The notes beneath the pieces were generated by a model. That model searched no databases and was not told the DNA's origin. It saw only the letters and a list, made by a program, of their open reading frames with translations. Shown one piece after another: positions 36,150-48,544 of a stretch of 64,000 bases of DNA. The stretch is taken from positions 3,162,001 through 3,226,000 of the forward strand of contig BSBN01000334.1 in NCBI GenBank assembly GCA_027924645.1. The letters run 5' to 3'. Source of the stretch: Cunninghamia lanceolata (taxonomy: Eukaryota; Streptophyta; Pinopsida; Cupressales; Cupressaceae). Each line of letters starts with the position of its first letter. The first letter of the stretch is position 1. The position numbers and the translations under genes were made by a program.

Positions 36150-37616
36150 TGTTGTCATTGATGGAACAAGGAAAAAGGTTTCTATCGGCACATCAAAGAG
36201 ACCTTACTCTGGAAGAATAAATGACTAAGTATGAGTAGTGTACAATATACCAAGTGACAGTGTTTTGAGATGGTATGCATCTGCAGTTAAAGACACTTGT
36301 ATTTAGTTCATGTAAGTTGTTCATAGCTACATAGTGATCACATGTTCTAGTGTTCAAGTGTTGACTTCCTCCGAAAGTCATATGTTGAAATAGCTAAGTC
36401 CAGGTGATCAGAGTTAAGTCAGACACATTGCACAATACCAGAGAAAAAGGGTCCACATTTCTCCGCTGCAGCATATTTTGTCTTACGGTTATGAGGAAGC
36501 AAAGATACACATCATGACTACATGAATCTAGAGTTATACCCTTTGAAGTTCCTTTGATCACATTCTATAAGTTGTTCTTTATTGGCTTCCAGCTTGATAG
36601 TATTTCATTGTGACATGGCAACAGTTCCAAGATCCAAATTTTTCTCTAAAGAACTATTATGTCCTATGGATCTGAAGGTATGTTAAAATGTCAATGATGA
36701 ATCTTTTATATTATTTCTAGAGTCTTGTATGGTCCGCAGTAGAAATCATGATGTGACAGTTCTATTGGACAAGTGTGTGCTTAAGGGATAGGCTGACAGG
36801 CAAGCTAGATCTATATGTGGAGAAAATACATTGTTTGAAGAATTAATTCAAGTAGTTGAATGATTGATGCCAACCCATATGAAGACTACTGTATGTTTTT
36901 TTGGGTCCACACTCCTATTTGAGCACAAGATCAAGCTCACAAGGTACAACACTTGTATCCACGTTTCATGTCTGGGTTGCTGACCTGATTGTGAGATGAA
37001 TCTTATTGCGGATATGAATATTCAATGGATTTCATGTTGGATGGATGGATGTGTGTGGATAATGTGTGAATTTGATATGTGCATAATCTAAGGTAGTTTG
37101 CATTGCAGAAAAGGATAATAAGGGCAGAAAATAGAAGTATATGTAAAGCAGAGAAGAAAAATAAGGCAGATAGTATGAAGTCATTTGAATATGTATATTG
37201 AACATATTGGTACTGCATTTCAGCATTATGTAGATGTACCTGTAGCAATCCTCTCTTGGTAGTGATCCAATCATTCTTCTATCTTCTCTTCTCTCTTTTT
37301 GACAATGCACCTCTTTACGGTGAGCACTTCTTGGACAATGAGTCCTTAGGTAGTGAGCCCTTAGGCAATGATCCTTCATGTAATTCAATATTGTTATCAT
37401 TATATATTATGAGCTAACACTCACTATGGTTTTTCCCTTTTTGGGTTTTCCATGAAAAATCCTGGTGTCTATGTGTTATGAATTTGTGGCTACACTTCTC
37501 ATGTTTACTTTACTTTCATGTTATTAAATTTGGTAAATGGATTAATGAATGTGTAAATGAAAAGGTTTTTAGAAAACTGATTCACCCCCCCTCTCATTAT
37601 TCTTTGCATTCAACAA
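36150..37616 (+). repeat. Probable Ty1/copia 5' LTR
   Basis: A unit of about 1,467 bp from TGTTGTCATTG to CATTCAACA (TGTTG/CAACA inverted ends). Near the right end it has the copia U5 signature tatggtttttccctttttgg followed by gttttccatgaaaaatcctgg (about 37428-37461) and ttcaccccccctctca. A primer site follows. The left boundary is inferred from the TGTTG end alone and there is no partner LTR in the window. Confidence 0.6.
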
Positions 37617-37617
37617 T

Positions 37618-37637
37618 TGGTATCATAACAAGGTTCC
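37618..37637 (+). promoter_or_regulatory. Degenerate initiator-Met primer site
   Basis: ttggtatcataacaaggttc resembles TTGGTATCAGAGCMAGGTT, the copia primer site, with two changes. It lies two bases after the LTR end. Confidence 0.7.
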
Positions 37638-37654
37638 TTGGAAGAAGCTTAATA

Positions 37655-37965
37655 GCTTTGTTAGGGTTTAGGCAGATCAAAGCAATAAACACTAACAATT
37701 ATATGTAGATTAAATAACCCAAATATAACAATGAAGAATAAGACAAAAGAAATCAACATAGAAATTTAGCGTGGCTCACCCAATATGGGCTACATCCACA
37801 GAAACTCAGCCATCCAATGATTTTATTATCTAGTGCAAAACATATTACAATCTTGTGAATTCCACACTCACAACATAGATCCCAACCACTTATAACAAGC
37901 TTTTTGGAAACTTCTAGAATTAGGGTTTTACAATGCCATTTTTCTTTTGATGGTTAACAAAAATT
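37655..37965 (-). repeat. Fragment of a second copia LTR, minus strand
   Basis: On the minus strand this reads ...ctgtggatgtagcccatat, then tgggtgagccacgctaaatt, a known style of copia U5 sequence. The plus-strand left edge TGTTAGGGTTT would be its terminal end. No target duplication was found, so its limits are approximate. Confidence 0.45.
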
Positions 37966-38039
37966 AACAACCAACTCCGAACCCTGGTGAGGATACATTA
38001 CAAGTTTACAAAACTTCCATGATCAGTCACCACATACCA

Positions 38040-39193
38040 ACAAGCTTGAGGAATATTTGGGAAGGTGTACTCATGGAAGCTAGAAGATATTTCACTTTTC
38101 CTGAATCCTTATATGAAAGCAATGATGAATTATGAGCTACTCTTGGAGATCTTGAAAAATCTGAAGCTCAAATAAGGGATTTGAAGGATAACATACAAGA
38201 AGCTGATGAATGCATTCTAAAGCTAAAAGAACAAGTTAGGAAGTTTAAAGAAAAATACAAGGAGGTTAGTGAACAATTGATATTAACCAATGAAAACTTG
38301 GATGATTTGAAAGTGGAAGCTGTAGAAAGAGATAAAGTAGAAGATGATCTAAATCTATTGGTGAAAAGCAAATTATAAGAATGTGTTAAACTTGAAAAGG
38401 AAGTTGTTAGCCTGAAATCAGATTTAAAGAAGGCTAAGAGCTATGAAGAAAAATTCAAAATAAGCTTTGCAAAAATTGAGGGATTGAAAGTCAGAAGAGT
38501 CCAGAGGACAAGCAAGGCTTGGGATTTGAAAAAGGAGAAAGTTCAAAATCAAGAGAAGTAAACACTGAGTCCAAGCAAAACAAATACAACTAGTTCTAGA
38601 ATTAGAAAAGAAGACCTAGAAGACCTCCGGTCAGACAGTCAAATGCTCAAAGGTACCCATCTTTCAAAGCATATTGTTTTAATTGTAATAAGTTTGGTCA
38701 CAAGGATACTCAATGTAGGAGTAGAATAAATTAGAATGTTCCTTCATTCCCTAGTCAATGCTTCAATTGCAAGAAAATTGGTCATTAATCAAATGAATGC
38801 AGAGGTCTGGTTAGGAATGGTTTTAACTATGGAAGGAATACTCAAACTTTCAATGGAAAGTGCTTTGCATGCAATAGATTTAGACATATGGCTAACCAAT
38901 GCAGATTAAGAATGAATTCAATCAATAGAAGGAATCAAGGGCAAAGGAATGTAGTGTGCTACAATTGCAATAAGTTTGGGCATGTTACAAAATTTTGTAG
39001 AAGTAAGAATGAGAAAAGAAACTATCCTACAGAGAAGATGAAAACAAAACATAAAGAAAACAAAGGTAAAAACAAGGTTGATCCAGTGCAGATCAAGAAG
39101 GAAATGAGCATGATTTTGATTAAGAAGGATGTTGATAATATCAGGGATGGATCTACACCAATCTCTAGTGTAGTTACTTCCTCTGGGAAGTAA
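38040..39193 (+). pseudogene. Copia-type gag with coiled coil and four CCHC zinc knuckles
   Basis: Reads YMEARRYFTFPESLYES-like sequence near 38085, then a heptad-rich stretch (RDLKDNIQEADECILKLKEQ at about 38175-38235, and on to 38480). Four C-x2-C-x4-H-x4-C knuckles follow: CFNCNKFGHKDTQC (~38676), CFNCKKIGH-SNEC with a stop inside (~38760), CFACNRFRHMANQC (~38866) and CYNCNKFGHVTKFC (~38958). Zinc knuckles bind packaged RNA. Frames change between parts and stops are present. The tail is Lys-rich. It follows a copia-type LTR and primer site, but no copia protease, integrase or RT follows. An uncharacterised ORF comes next instead. Confidence 0.75.
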
Positions 39194-39645
39194 ATTGGGA
39201 GCTCTAGCTCAGGGGGAGTTGTATTAAAAATCCAAATCCCCTCGCTAGATAATTAGTGTTAGGATTTACCACAAAGATATGATGTAAAGATTCATATGAC
39301 ATCTTTTAAAAGAAATTCTGGAAGAAAAGAATCAAACATGGAACATTGCGGAGCAATCCTAATCTACTAAACTCAACAGAGAAGGGTTTGATAGTTTTTT
39401 TAAAGATAGCATTTATGATGATTAGGTCAAGACAAAACAAAGGATTAAAAAGGACTTTATTTGACAAACAATTCATTTTGCATTCAAGCTCTCAAGTGTC
39501 TAAGGTGACCTGAAGCAAAATTCCAAGCAACTATAGTGATTTCAATAGCAACTCAAGGCAAGATCAAGCAAAACCCTAATTTGACAAAAAGAGGTATTTT
39601 TTAGATTCAAAACCCCACTGTGAATTTATTTGAATCTTTGCAAAG
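39194..39645 (+). other. Linker between gag and extra ORF
   Basis: Contains ctctagctcagggggagttg near 39203. No domain is recognised and no pol sequence is seen. Confidence 0.4.
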
Positions 39646-42178
39646 ATGGCATCTCCTCAAGTAGTCAATATCACTGAGAGCCCAGAGCCAAAGTTCAAGA
39701 AACATCCATACAGATCAACAAAGGTCGATCCTAATGGTGCATTTTAAGAAATTCTATTTGGTGTAATGCATACAGAAGATGTTAGGGCATACATTCATGT
39801 TGCTCTAGAAGAATTTGTTAATAGTCGGTTTGAGGTTCTCTATCTAAAATATCTACGTCATGGCATTTTTGATTTAAAGGAAGAATATAAGGCACTAGGT
39901 GAGAAGAAATTCATTCATTACATAGAATTTCAAACATTTGCAGAAGATGAATGGGTCCGGTATGTCTTAAGTAGGATACATGATGAATTCATGTGGCTAT
40001 AAAAACCATTTATGATCACAAAGGATGTGATAAGGGTCATAACCTAATTGAATTCTATCGAAATAGTACTTGTGCTAAAAGCTGTGAAATGACACAATGA
40101 TGATGGCCACCAAAGCCAAATTTGACAAAAGGGCTTTAACAATCAATGACATTGAAGACCATGCAGTAAGGTTTGCATCTATGGTAATTGAATACAAAAT
40201 CTACTTTTCAAATAGGGAGAACTCTGTCTCAGGTACTGCTATATACACAGCCTACGAGATGATTAAGGAAAATAAATACTATGATCTTTGTGAATTACTC
40301 TGGCAACAAATAATGGAGAATCTAAAGAAGACAAAAGAAACCAAGTATCCCTTCAAATTTGGTACGTTGATAATGTGCCTATCTTTCTATTTTATGCAAG
40401 AATTACCAGGAATGAAGTTGATTTGGTCTAGCAGTCAACCAATTGCAATTCAAATTAGAAATCACCTGAGTGGCATAGGAAACAAGGATGCATAGAATAC
40501 AGATCTTTGGGGCTATTTTAAGAATTTTCAGAAAGCTATGCATTCTAGACAAAGGTTACCTGAATCAATTGTTTAGAGATATAAAAATGACACATGCTTC
40601 ATTGTCAACAAAGATCAATGTATGATGGAGACTGTTGAGCCTAGAATAGTTTGGGTTATGCCAATGGGGTATGAAGTGAATCCAAATATATTAGATAGTT
40701 CTGCCAAGCACATGTTAAGCAAACCTAGAGATACTTCTAAGCCAAGATTTGGCACTTATGATGAACTATCTATAAAAACCCATGTTGAATTAAGGAAATC
40801 TAAAACCTAGAAAAGGATGAGGAAATTGGTGGATGAATATGCCCAGAGCATAGGGATCACAAAAGAAGTTACCAAAACAAGGGCAAGAACAATTGAAAAA
40901 ATGAAGGAAGTTAACAAAGCTTCAGAAGCTCATAATGTACAACAAGAGGCACAAGAAGAAAGGGTTGCAGAAGAGAAGAAATAAAATAAATCAGTCAAGG
41001 CTCTAGATGAGTCTGAGGAAAAGGTAGAGGAACCTGCTGCAACAAGCAAGAGGACAAGATGTTTAATCTCTACAGTAACTACATCAAAACCTTTGGTTTG
41101 ACCTCATCTGTTAGGGTAGAAGTACCCACCAAGAAGCCTGCTGACAAAAGTTTCAAAAGATAGAAAACCAAAGGTTGTAAAATGTATGTCAATATAGGAG
41201 CAGATGAGGAAGAGACAAAGTCAAATGAAGAAGTAAAGAAAATGAAAATTGAGGCAACCAAAGCTTCTAGGAACAACAAGAAGAAATCCTTTGGGAATGG
41301 TAAAGCTAAGAAAAGGCCAAGCCAAGATAAGTCTCAGATAGGAGAAGCCACTATAAGTCTTGAAGACGTCCTGAAAGCCATAACAGTTGATGGAAATTTG
41401 AAACCTATAGCTCAACTATATGATGATGTAGAGAAGAGGATCATTGAGACTACTGTCGTCAGATACTTGGACATCTACAACAAATCCCTTATTGAGATCA
41501 ATACTGATCTCCCAGATAGTTTGGGTAGTATAATGTTTTCCAGAAAGGAAGCTACTATGGCTAAGAATGTTGAACTTAGAGAGTATAGACTGATAAAGTT
41601 ATGTCCGAAGATCACACTGGAAGAAAAAGCAAAAGTATCTAAAGTGTTGCATAAAGAATTCAGAACAAATAAGAGGATGAACACTCTCATGTTAGATGAC
41701 ATTGAGAATGTAGTGAAGGATACTGAGGAAATCACTTTGAGAGTGTTAAGGGAACATCATCTTCCAACTATATATGATAGAGCAGAAACAAATCTTGAAG
41801 TTGATACATTTATTTGTGAGGAGAACATGGATCAAGGATTGGACAGAAGTGATGAAGAGCTGAAGGAGAAAGATGATCTAGTCCCTGCTACTACTTCAGA
41901 TACTACTATTAAGGATCAATCAAAAACAAGTATTCCTTTGAAACAACAAACTAATGATCAAACAAACAAGGAAAAGATTGAGGAACAAAACAAAGATGAT
42001 GATCAAGAAGAGGAACAAGTTGAAGAAAACTCTACATCAGAACATAAGAATGATGTGAATGATGTCATGGATTTAGATCTTCCACAACAAAACCAAGAAG
42101 AAGAAGTCTCTAGTATAGCAAGAGACACTGTGGAATCTATCAAGGAATTCTTGTTAGGAGAAAAACAAGTCTTGGATG
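39646..42178 (+). pseudogene. Uncharacterised extra ORF, locus A, 5' part (interrupted)
   Basis: The ATG at 39646 opens MASPQVVNITESPEPKFKKH. Frames then shift several times but a protein-like order is clear: VRAYIHVALEEFVNSRFEVL, AEDEWVRYVLSRIHDEFMWL, AKFDKRALTINDIEDHAVRF, SGTAIYTAYEMIKENKYYDL and KYPFKFGTLIMCLSFYFMQE (to 40495). Then come VWVMPMGYEVNP, a Lys/Glu-rich stretch, a long clean frame at 41182-42178 with basic KKKSFGNGKAKKR, SLEDVLKAITVDGNLKPIAQ, a helical KITLEEKAKVSKVLHKEF region, and an acidic Gln/Glu tail. No known domain is recognised. The 18.7-kb element is inserted at 42178 and the frame resumes at 60871. Putative function: none assigned. Confidence 0.55.
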
Positions 42179-42434
42179 TGTTGTTCTCAAAATCAGCTAT
42201 GCTCATTTTTTTAGACAACCCCTACAAAACTTGTCCATTTTGTAGTCTACACTCTAAGTTCCCTTATTGAGACAAGTCTTCTTGGCCTCATGCAAAGTCT
42301 CCTAAAATTGTTGAAACAGTTTGCGACATTCCCTACAATGATTCCTCAAAAATCGTGAAATTTGACTAGGTCGTAAGCTTGTCAAAATATCAATTATTGA
42401 CTAATTTGGGGGTGTTAGAATTTTTTTTTGTTTT

Positions 42435-43743
42435 CACATGTAATAGTGGTCAAAATTACCACTATTATATGTGTTTTGTTGTTTTACATGTAATGTTGGC
42501 TATTTTTTTCGCTTTTACATATTTTATATCATTTTTTCTATTAACATGCAACAACGGTCCTTATCATCAACCATGCATGTTCCCTATTAAAGTTTAACAT
42601 GTAAAGGCGGTCATTATTACCACTTATGCATGTTGAACCTTCATGTGTATGATCGATAATTTTTACCAACCAAGCATATCTTGGCGAAATCTTTGAACTA
42701 TGGTGACATTAATGCCACTTGTGTTAACATTAATGATTCCATTTTTAACCTTTTAAACATTTTTATTCATTTTGATTAGTTTGTTTTTCATTGTCAAAAC
42801 CTTAAACAAGCTGGCAATACCTCCTTGAGATCATTCCTCTCACAAAAATCATGGATTTTGGATTTCTCATAGATTTTACTTCTTCATCTCACGTTTAGGG
42901 TTTCCTATTTAAAGGTAAGTCCTTAGTTCTTTTTCCTTCTTTTTTATTTTAGGGTTTTTGTTGTTTACAGTTGAATGAATGTTTTAAATTGTTCACTAAT
43001 TATGAGGTTGCGAGAGTCTTTCTTAGCAAAACGTTTGTTTTTGTTTGTTTAGGTTTTTGTTTGCTTAGGCAAATTTTGCAATTTTTAATAGAACATGAGT
43101 TAGTATTAAAACCCATGTCTTAGGTTTTTAATCTTGTCTACATTGACTTCATCAGTGGTTATTACAAACTAGTCTTCAAAGGTTTAAACTAAATGTCATG
43201 GCAGTCATTTTTGTCGCCTTCACACTCTACCCAATAGTTTGATATGTATTATTGGCAAAAATGACCGTCGATACCACTTTTATATTTTCTTTTTACCTAA
43301 TATGTAGTGGTGGTCATTTTCGCCGCCTCTACATATGAAATCAAATCTCAATGTACATGCCTAAGCGGGCATTTTTACCGCAATTGCATATATATTAATG
43401 TTCAACACAAGAGATGCTTAAGCACTCATTTCAACCAACTTCACATCTAAATGTTTGAAGCTTTTCCCTCAACATGCATGAGCAGGTATTTCCACCAATT
43501 ATACATGTCTGCAAACTTGTTTTCTACCCTCATGTAAGGGCGGTCAAATTGACTGCCCCTACATAAAAAAAAAACACTATCTTACCTCATACATGCAAAG
43601 GTGGCCCTTTTTGCTGACCTTGCATTTGAAAACATTAAAATCATGTTTTACCCCACATGTAATGGTGGTCAAAATGACCGACCTTACATGTTGAATGACT
43701 TACTCAATATGCATGAGCAGTTATTTTGACCACCCATGCACGT
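42435..43743. repeat. Array of diverged palindromic modules in U3 (5' LTR)
   Basis: About a dozen or more ~35-40-bp modules, each an imperfect inverted repeat. The outer arms are acatgtaa/ttacatgt or tgcatg, the inner arms are gg(c/t)ggtc/gacc(g/a)cc, and the loop is aaaat/attatt. Clear examples are 42435-42473 (16-bp arms, one mismatch), 42596-42634, 43300-43336, 43532-43564 (14-bp arms, two mismatches) and 43655-43691. Others begin near 42543, 43197, 43351, 43472, 43594 and 43711. A repeat-free gap covers about 42720-43190 and contains gggtttcctatttaaaggtaagt, split as gggtttcctatttaaagg / taagt. Modules differ more from each other than between the two LTRs. Confidence 0.8.
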
Positions 43744-43915
43744 TTTCCTGAATTTTTCCTAACACTGGGAAAATTTACATTTCAAGGCCTATTGACCCAC
43801 TTTCGTCTTCTACCTCGATTTGCACAAACTCAAGCCTTTCAATGCCTACTTCCCTATTCATGATCATCAGATCACAGTAATCCCAATTTATCCATTTCCC
43901 CCTAATTGTGAGATC

Positions 43916-46900
43916 ATGGCTTTTTGCAATTTTCAACAAACATCCATGGTAGATATCTTTTCTAGAATTCTCTCTAGAACTGATGTCAGAGCTGTCTCCA
44001 TCCAAAACCAAAATCATGAAGTACAAATACCAAGGGGTCTTCCCTGTCACTTCAGTATAGTCGAATGTTGATGAAATTAGAGATACAAAAATAGGACATG
44101 TAGATATGACAAAATTTGTGGACAGAACTAAATAGACAAATCCTTCCAGACACATGCAAAAGATCATTGACAACAACATTCACTTGGTTGCCTCTTTTCC
44201 AGTTTCTACCCATAACCCCGAGTTCATTCTTTAGATGGCTAGCCATTACAATAGGGATACTGGGGTTGTGACAGATACCCAAGGGAATGTGATCATGAGG
44301 TTGGATGCAGAATTTCTTGATAAAATCTTCATGTGTCCACCTATTGAAAACATTGGACAAATGGATTTTGCTCAAGGGAAAAGAGACTATGATACAGATT
44401 TGAAAGCCACAAGAAGGTACATAAATAGTAAATGGTTGAAAATTCCTTAAAGCAATCTAACTAGATGATGAAAGGATCTCCCGAGGACTGACTTTGTAGA
44501 GGAGGTTTGTGATTTGATCACACTTTTGAGTCGCATTAGATGTCCCTTCTTCCTCCAAGTTTCAAGAATCGATGTACACATACACCAAGGTGATTCTACA
44601 GGGCACACAAAAAATATTCTAGGGAGAACAGATTAGTAATGCTTTGCATGAACAGTTGGTGACGGTCAACACAACATTCAAATTTTACATGACCTCATAT
44701 CTTGTATATGCTGCCGCAAGCATGAGAAGTTTTTGTGGTCTTACTCAGGTTGGTGATAGGAGATTGGTTCCCGTGTATGAGTATTATCCTAAAATCACTT
44801 TGAAGGGATCAATCCATCATTTCCAAAGGGTTAATGATGCTTTCTTTTCAGTGCTTATGTGCTTATGGGACAATAAACTTATTCAGAAGAGGGTTTAAAA
44901 TGAAGCTTGGGAAGTTGTAAATTCTTTTGGCTGCTTGTTCTTACAATTTAATACTTTCACATATCTCAGAGTAGGATATTATCCTGGTTACCCTTATATA
45001 CTTCCACAATATCCCAGTGACTGAATTGTTCTCATGAAATTATGTAGGCAACTGATTGTGGTAGATAATAAACAAATGGAGCTGAAAAAATCAAGGATAA
45101 AGTTTCCTGTAGAAATTGGAAGGTACTCAGTTTAGTCAGCTAACAAGGCAAAAATAGTTGATTTTGAATTGCAGCTGGTCACCATGAAAACTTTCAAGAA
45201 AACTGACCATTTTGACTTCAGGAGGGTACAAGATAAGATCAAAAGAAAGTCAACTTTCCATATGCCTATGGTGGAAGATATTTGGGCTGATCTCAGGACA
45301 CAAAATGAGATTAGGAAGTTAGACTATTGCAGACTTCATTTAAGGCAGATCGAAGAGATGGGCCTTGTAGATATTCCAAATGGAATGGAAGATGATGGGG
45401 ATGTTCTAGATCCCAAATATAACACTGAGAATGTTGAAGTCTCACCTCTTCCAGAATTAAAATGGTTAGTTAAAGAGGAGACTTCCATAAGGAAAAGATT
45501 TCAGCTGATCTTGGCTAATACAAACATATGGTTAGAAAGCAAAGGGATGATATTGAAATAGTTTCTTATAGGGTCAGAGATTGAAGCTTAGGAGCAAACA
45601 GACAAGAAAGTAGAAAATAGGACCAATAATAAGAGTGACACCCCTTCTTCCTCCAAAATACGTAAGCCAAAAATTAAGTTTGTATCCAAGGGAGGGAAGA
45701 AGAGAGAGGTTACAAGAACCTCTAATGTCACTAAATCAGGTGTCGAAGACACAAATGTTGAGCAAATGGAGGTTGAAGATGTTGAAACTGAAAAGCAAAA
45801 TATTGAGAAATTTAAGGATGCCCAACAAACAGAAGTGTCTGATAAATCTAATGAGGAAGATGAAATGGAACAAGGTAAGGATGAGAATGGAGAGAAGGAA
45901 CAACTTGGTGGCCCACATCAGTCTCCTAAGAAGGATCTTCCAACTAAATCACAAGTTTCTACACCCCTTCCTCATGCTCCTATTTCTGGTAGTTTTCTAG
46001 TAGTTTCAAGTGTTCCTATTTCACCTATTTTCATTGTTTCTTTTGATAATACCCCTACTTCTGTAGGAACTAGTTTTGGGACCATGTTTGATCCCTCCGG
46101 TTCTATCCCAAGTTTATCTTCTCCATCTTTTGATATTGGTGAACAATCTATTTTGGAACATCTTCTGGATGGTTTAGAAAAATTTGTTGACATAGGTGTA
46201 GTTTTTACCAACACCAGTCCTATTGTTACCATAACAAGTGTAAATATGTATCCAACAAAACAAGTAGTGGATTTGTCCCTGACTATTAGTGCTTCTATGC
46301 TTCCTCCATGGTTGTCTGCATATACTCCCAAGAGAAAGAAGCAACCTATTTCACCAGATGAAATTGATATTGAGAAGTTGTTACCTATTCAATCAAAGAC
46401 TCTAAAGAAGAAGCCTAAGACTGTTTCTAGGCTTATCAATGAAAGGGGAATCAGATATGCAGAAATTGCCAAGCCCCCAGAGGATGTCACTATTGATAAT
46501 TTTGACATGAATGATTATGTCATCTCAAGGGTTGAGTTAGGTAAGTTAACTCATGAAGGCATAAAGGCAGATTTTCAAACTATTGCCAGCACCTTGCTTG
46601 AAAAATATGATGAAGTCAATAAGGAGAAAGAATAGTATAAAGCTAAAGTGGAACAACTTGCCGCTATTCTTCAAAAAAAAGTAAAGTCATATGAAATTGT
46701 GGAACCCATGGCAGTAACGGTAGGAGATCCTTTGATCTAGAAGCTTGAAAAAGCTCAGGCCAGAGGAAGAGTGGTAGGGGATATTGTGGAACATTTGCTA
46801 GCCTAAGGATGAATTCTACTAAAGACCACCATAGAAAGAAAAGAAAAGATGCATAAACCTAATGCTGATCTTGATAACATGGTTGACTTACTTTCCCAAG

Positions 46901-47451
46901 AGCTGCAGGATCAGGAAGAGAGCTTGGAGGAGTGGATAGAGATGAAAAATATTAAGATAAAGAATCTGATTACCATTGGGGTCATCACCAATCAAGAATC
47001 ATATCTTAAGACTAAGGAGTCTCTTGTTCATTGTATCCATATAGTAAAATTTTTACTTGATGACTTATGCCAAGCTCATGAAAATAGTGAAGACAACGAT
47101 GTCACGCTTTTGCACAAGTTGGAAGAACTCCCATGCCCCCTCATAGCTGAAGACCATAAGTTCCTTTCAGCAGATGAAATAATAAGCTCCTTCCAAAAGA
47201 TGGTTCAAAGCAAATTTAAAGATGAAGTGCCCTCAGTACTTTCCATGGACAATCTCTATGATCAACATTCAACTTTTGAGAACTTGAAGGATAATCCTGA
47301 CAAACATGAGAAGGCAAGAAAAGCAGTAAAAGATGCAGTTCTTTGGGCCCGCACTATCTCAGAAAATACAGCTAAGCCAAATGCATGTGAAATGGCAGCT
47401 ATACATGCCATGTATCAGAATTTTCTAAAGAAGAATGATGGAGGAAGCTAA
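43916..47451 (+). pseudogene. Uncharacterised LTR-encoded ORF, 5' LTR copy
   Basis: An ancestral frame of about 1,180 codons, judged by combining both LTR copies by position. ATG 43916 opens MAFCNFQQTSMVDIFSRILS; an extra base near 44006 shifts the frame. Then GNVIMRLDAEFLDKIFMCPP, RRYINSKWLKIP, a second shift near 44540, TTFKFYMTSYLVYAAASMRS, DRRLVPVYEYYPKITLKGSI, EAWEVVNSFGCLFLQFNTFT and VGYYPGYPYILPQYPSD. From 44644 to TAA 47449-47451 one frame holds, with stops only. The middle has acidic VEDVETEKQNIEK, a Ser/Pro-rich linker and basic clusters KRKKQ and KKKPK that could be nuclear localisation signals. The C-part is helical (DLLSQELQDQEESLEEWIE). I recognise no known domain. Homologues may be the ORFs at 39646 and 24380 (weak). 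Confidence 0.8.
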
Positions 47452-47644
47452 AGTTCCTTTTTGATACCTTAGTTTATTTTATTCCTGTATATGTAATTTT
47501 TATTTTTTTGTGGACATATTCATGTGTAATTTTATAAAATGTAATTACATGTGAGGCAAAGGATGTTCTAAGTCAAGTAGGACTCTTCTATTTGAATAAG
47601 TTAAAGTAGTTGTAAATTTCCTATTTTTGCTCCAGGCTCCTCCC

Positions 47645-47652
47645 TATAAATA
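47645..47652 (+). promoter_or_regulatory. TATA box of giant element, 5' LTR
   Basis: tataaata within ctccctataaataaagaggg, about 195 bp after the LTR ORF stop and about 760 bp before the LTR end. It is conserved in the 3' LTR at 60104. Transcription from here would skip the 5' copy of the LTR ORF and include the 3' copy. Confidence 0.7.
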
Positions 47653-48412
47653 AAGAGGGCCTCTCTTGTAAATATTATCTTTTATCTATTGCAAGGAAAC
47701 TCTGCCAAATTGGAAAACATTTCAAGACTTTGAGCTTTTTATGTTTATCATATTTTTCAAAGTGAATATTAATATAAGCAGGCAATTTGAGTATCAAACT
47801 TTGAGTTGAACCATATTGATTTATGATATCAGTGTTTTTATGTCATTGGTGTTATATTATATTGAATCATTGTTGGAATCATGGAGTTTATTGAAATTTG
47901 AGAGGAGTGTTCTTGTTTTGGTTGAATAGACTTTGTGCTATTTTTCTCATTACGGGAGTTTGTGTTTATTTGTAGGAATGAAATTGTTTAGAGACTTTGT
48001 GCTGTAAACTGTTGTGTTCAAATAAGTTATATCATATTCGGTGAAAGTGGAGACTTTGTGTTGCATTTGAATTCAATTAAGTTTGTTTGTGAGAAATAAG
48101 CCAAGCAATAGAAGACTTTGTGTTTCTATGGTTTGTCTCGATTCAAGAATGATCAAATATCATTTATTTTGAAGTTGTTATTTTGTAAGAGACAAACATC
48201 TATTCTACAAAAAGAGAATAGGATGCAATGGAAACACCCCAAGAATAGTTTTAGTTTATTTAAATGTTAAAAGTTGTTTGTTAGAAAGAGCTCACTATCT
48301 AGAGGGAACCTCCCCTTGCTGAGAGGAGAGACTCAGTCTCATCATAGCTGTGGTGATATAACCATTTTGTCATTAGTTAGCTAAATGACAAAATATTCAC
48401 CCAACAGTTTTT

Positions 48413-48430
48413 TGGTGACTCTGCTGGGGA
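48413..48430 (+). promoter_or_regulatory. Primer binding site of giant element
   Basis: tggtgactctgctgggga starts six bases after the LTR end. It resembles the TGGCGACTC-CTGGGGA sites of Athila/Tat-type gypsy elements. Confidence 0.8.
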
Positions 48431-48544
48431 AGGAATGCGCAACTTGAAGCCTCACGCTCTGAGTTGAAGCACTACAGTTCTTTTCCATTGTTTCAAGGTT
48501 TTTCAAAATTTTGTTGAGTACATTACACTCTGGTAGATTCATAG

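Larger units (their letters stand above)
42179..48406 (+). repeat. 5' LTR (6,228 bp) of giant element
   Basis: Layout: leader (42179-42430), palindrome array with a gap (42435-43743), coding region (43916-47451), TATA box (47645-47652), R-U5 (about 47675-48406), ending tattcacccaaca. U3 is therefore about 5.5 kb, which is exceptional. The first bases TGTTGTTCTCAAAATC pair with TGTTGCTCTCAAAATC in the 3' LTR. Confidence 0.95.

Noticed and set aside
44052..44375. 107-codon minus frame in the LTR, also present at 56514-56843
   Set aside because: Recurs only because the LTRs are copies. It is antisense to the LTR ORF, whose + frame has more coherent composition and spans the whole region.
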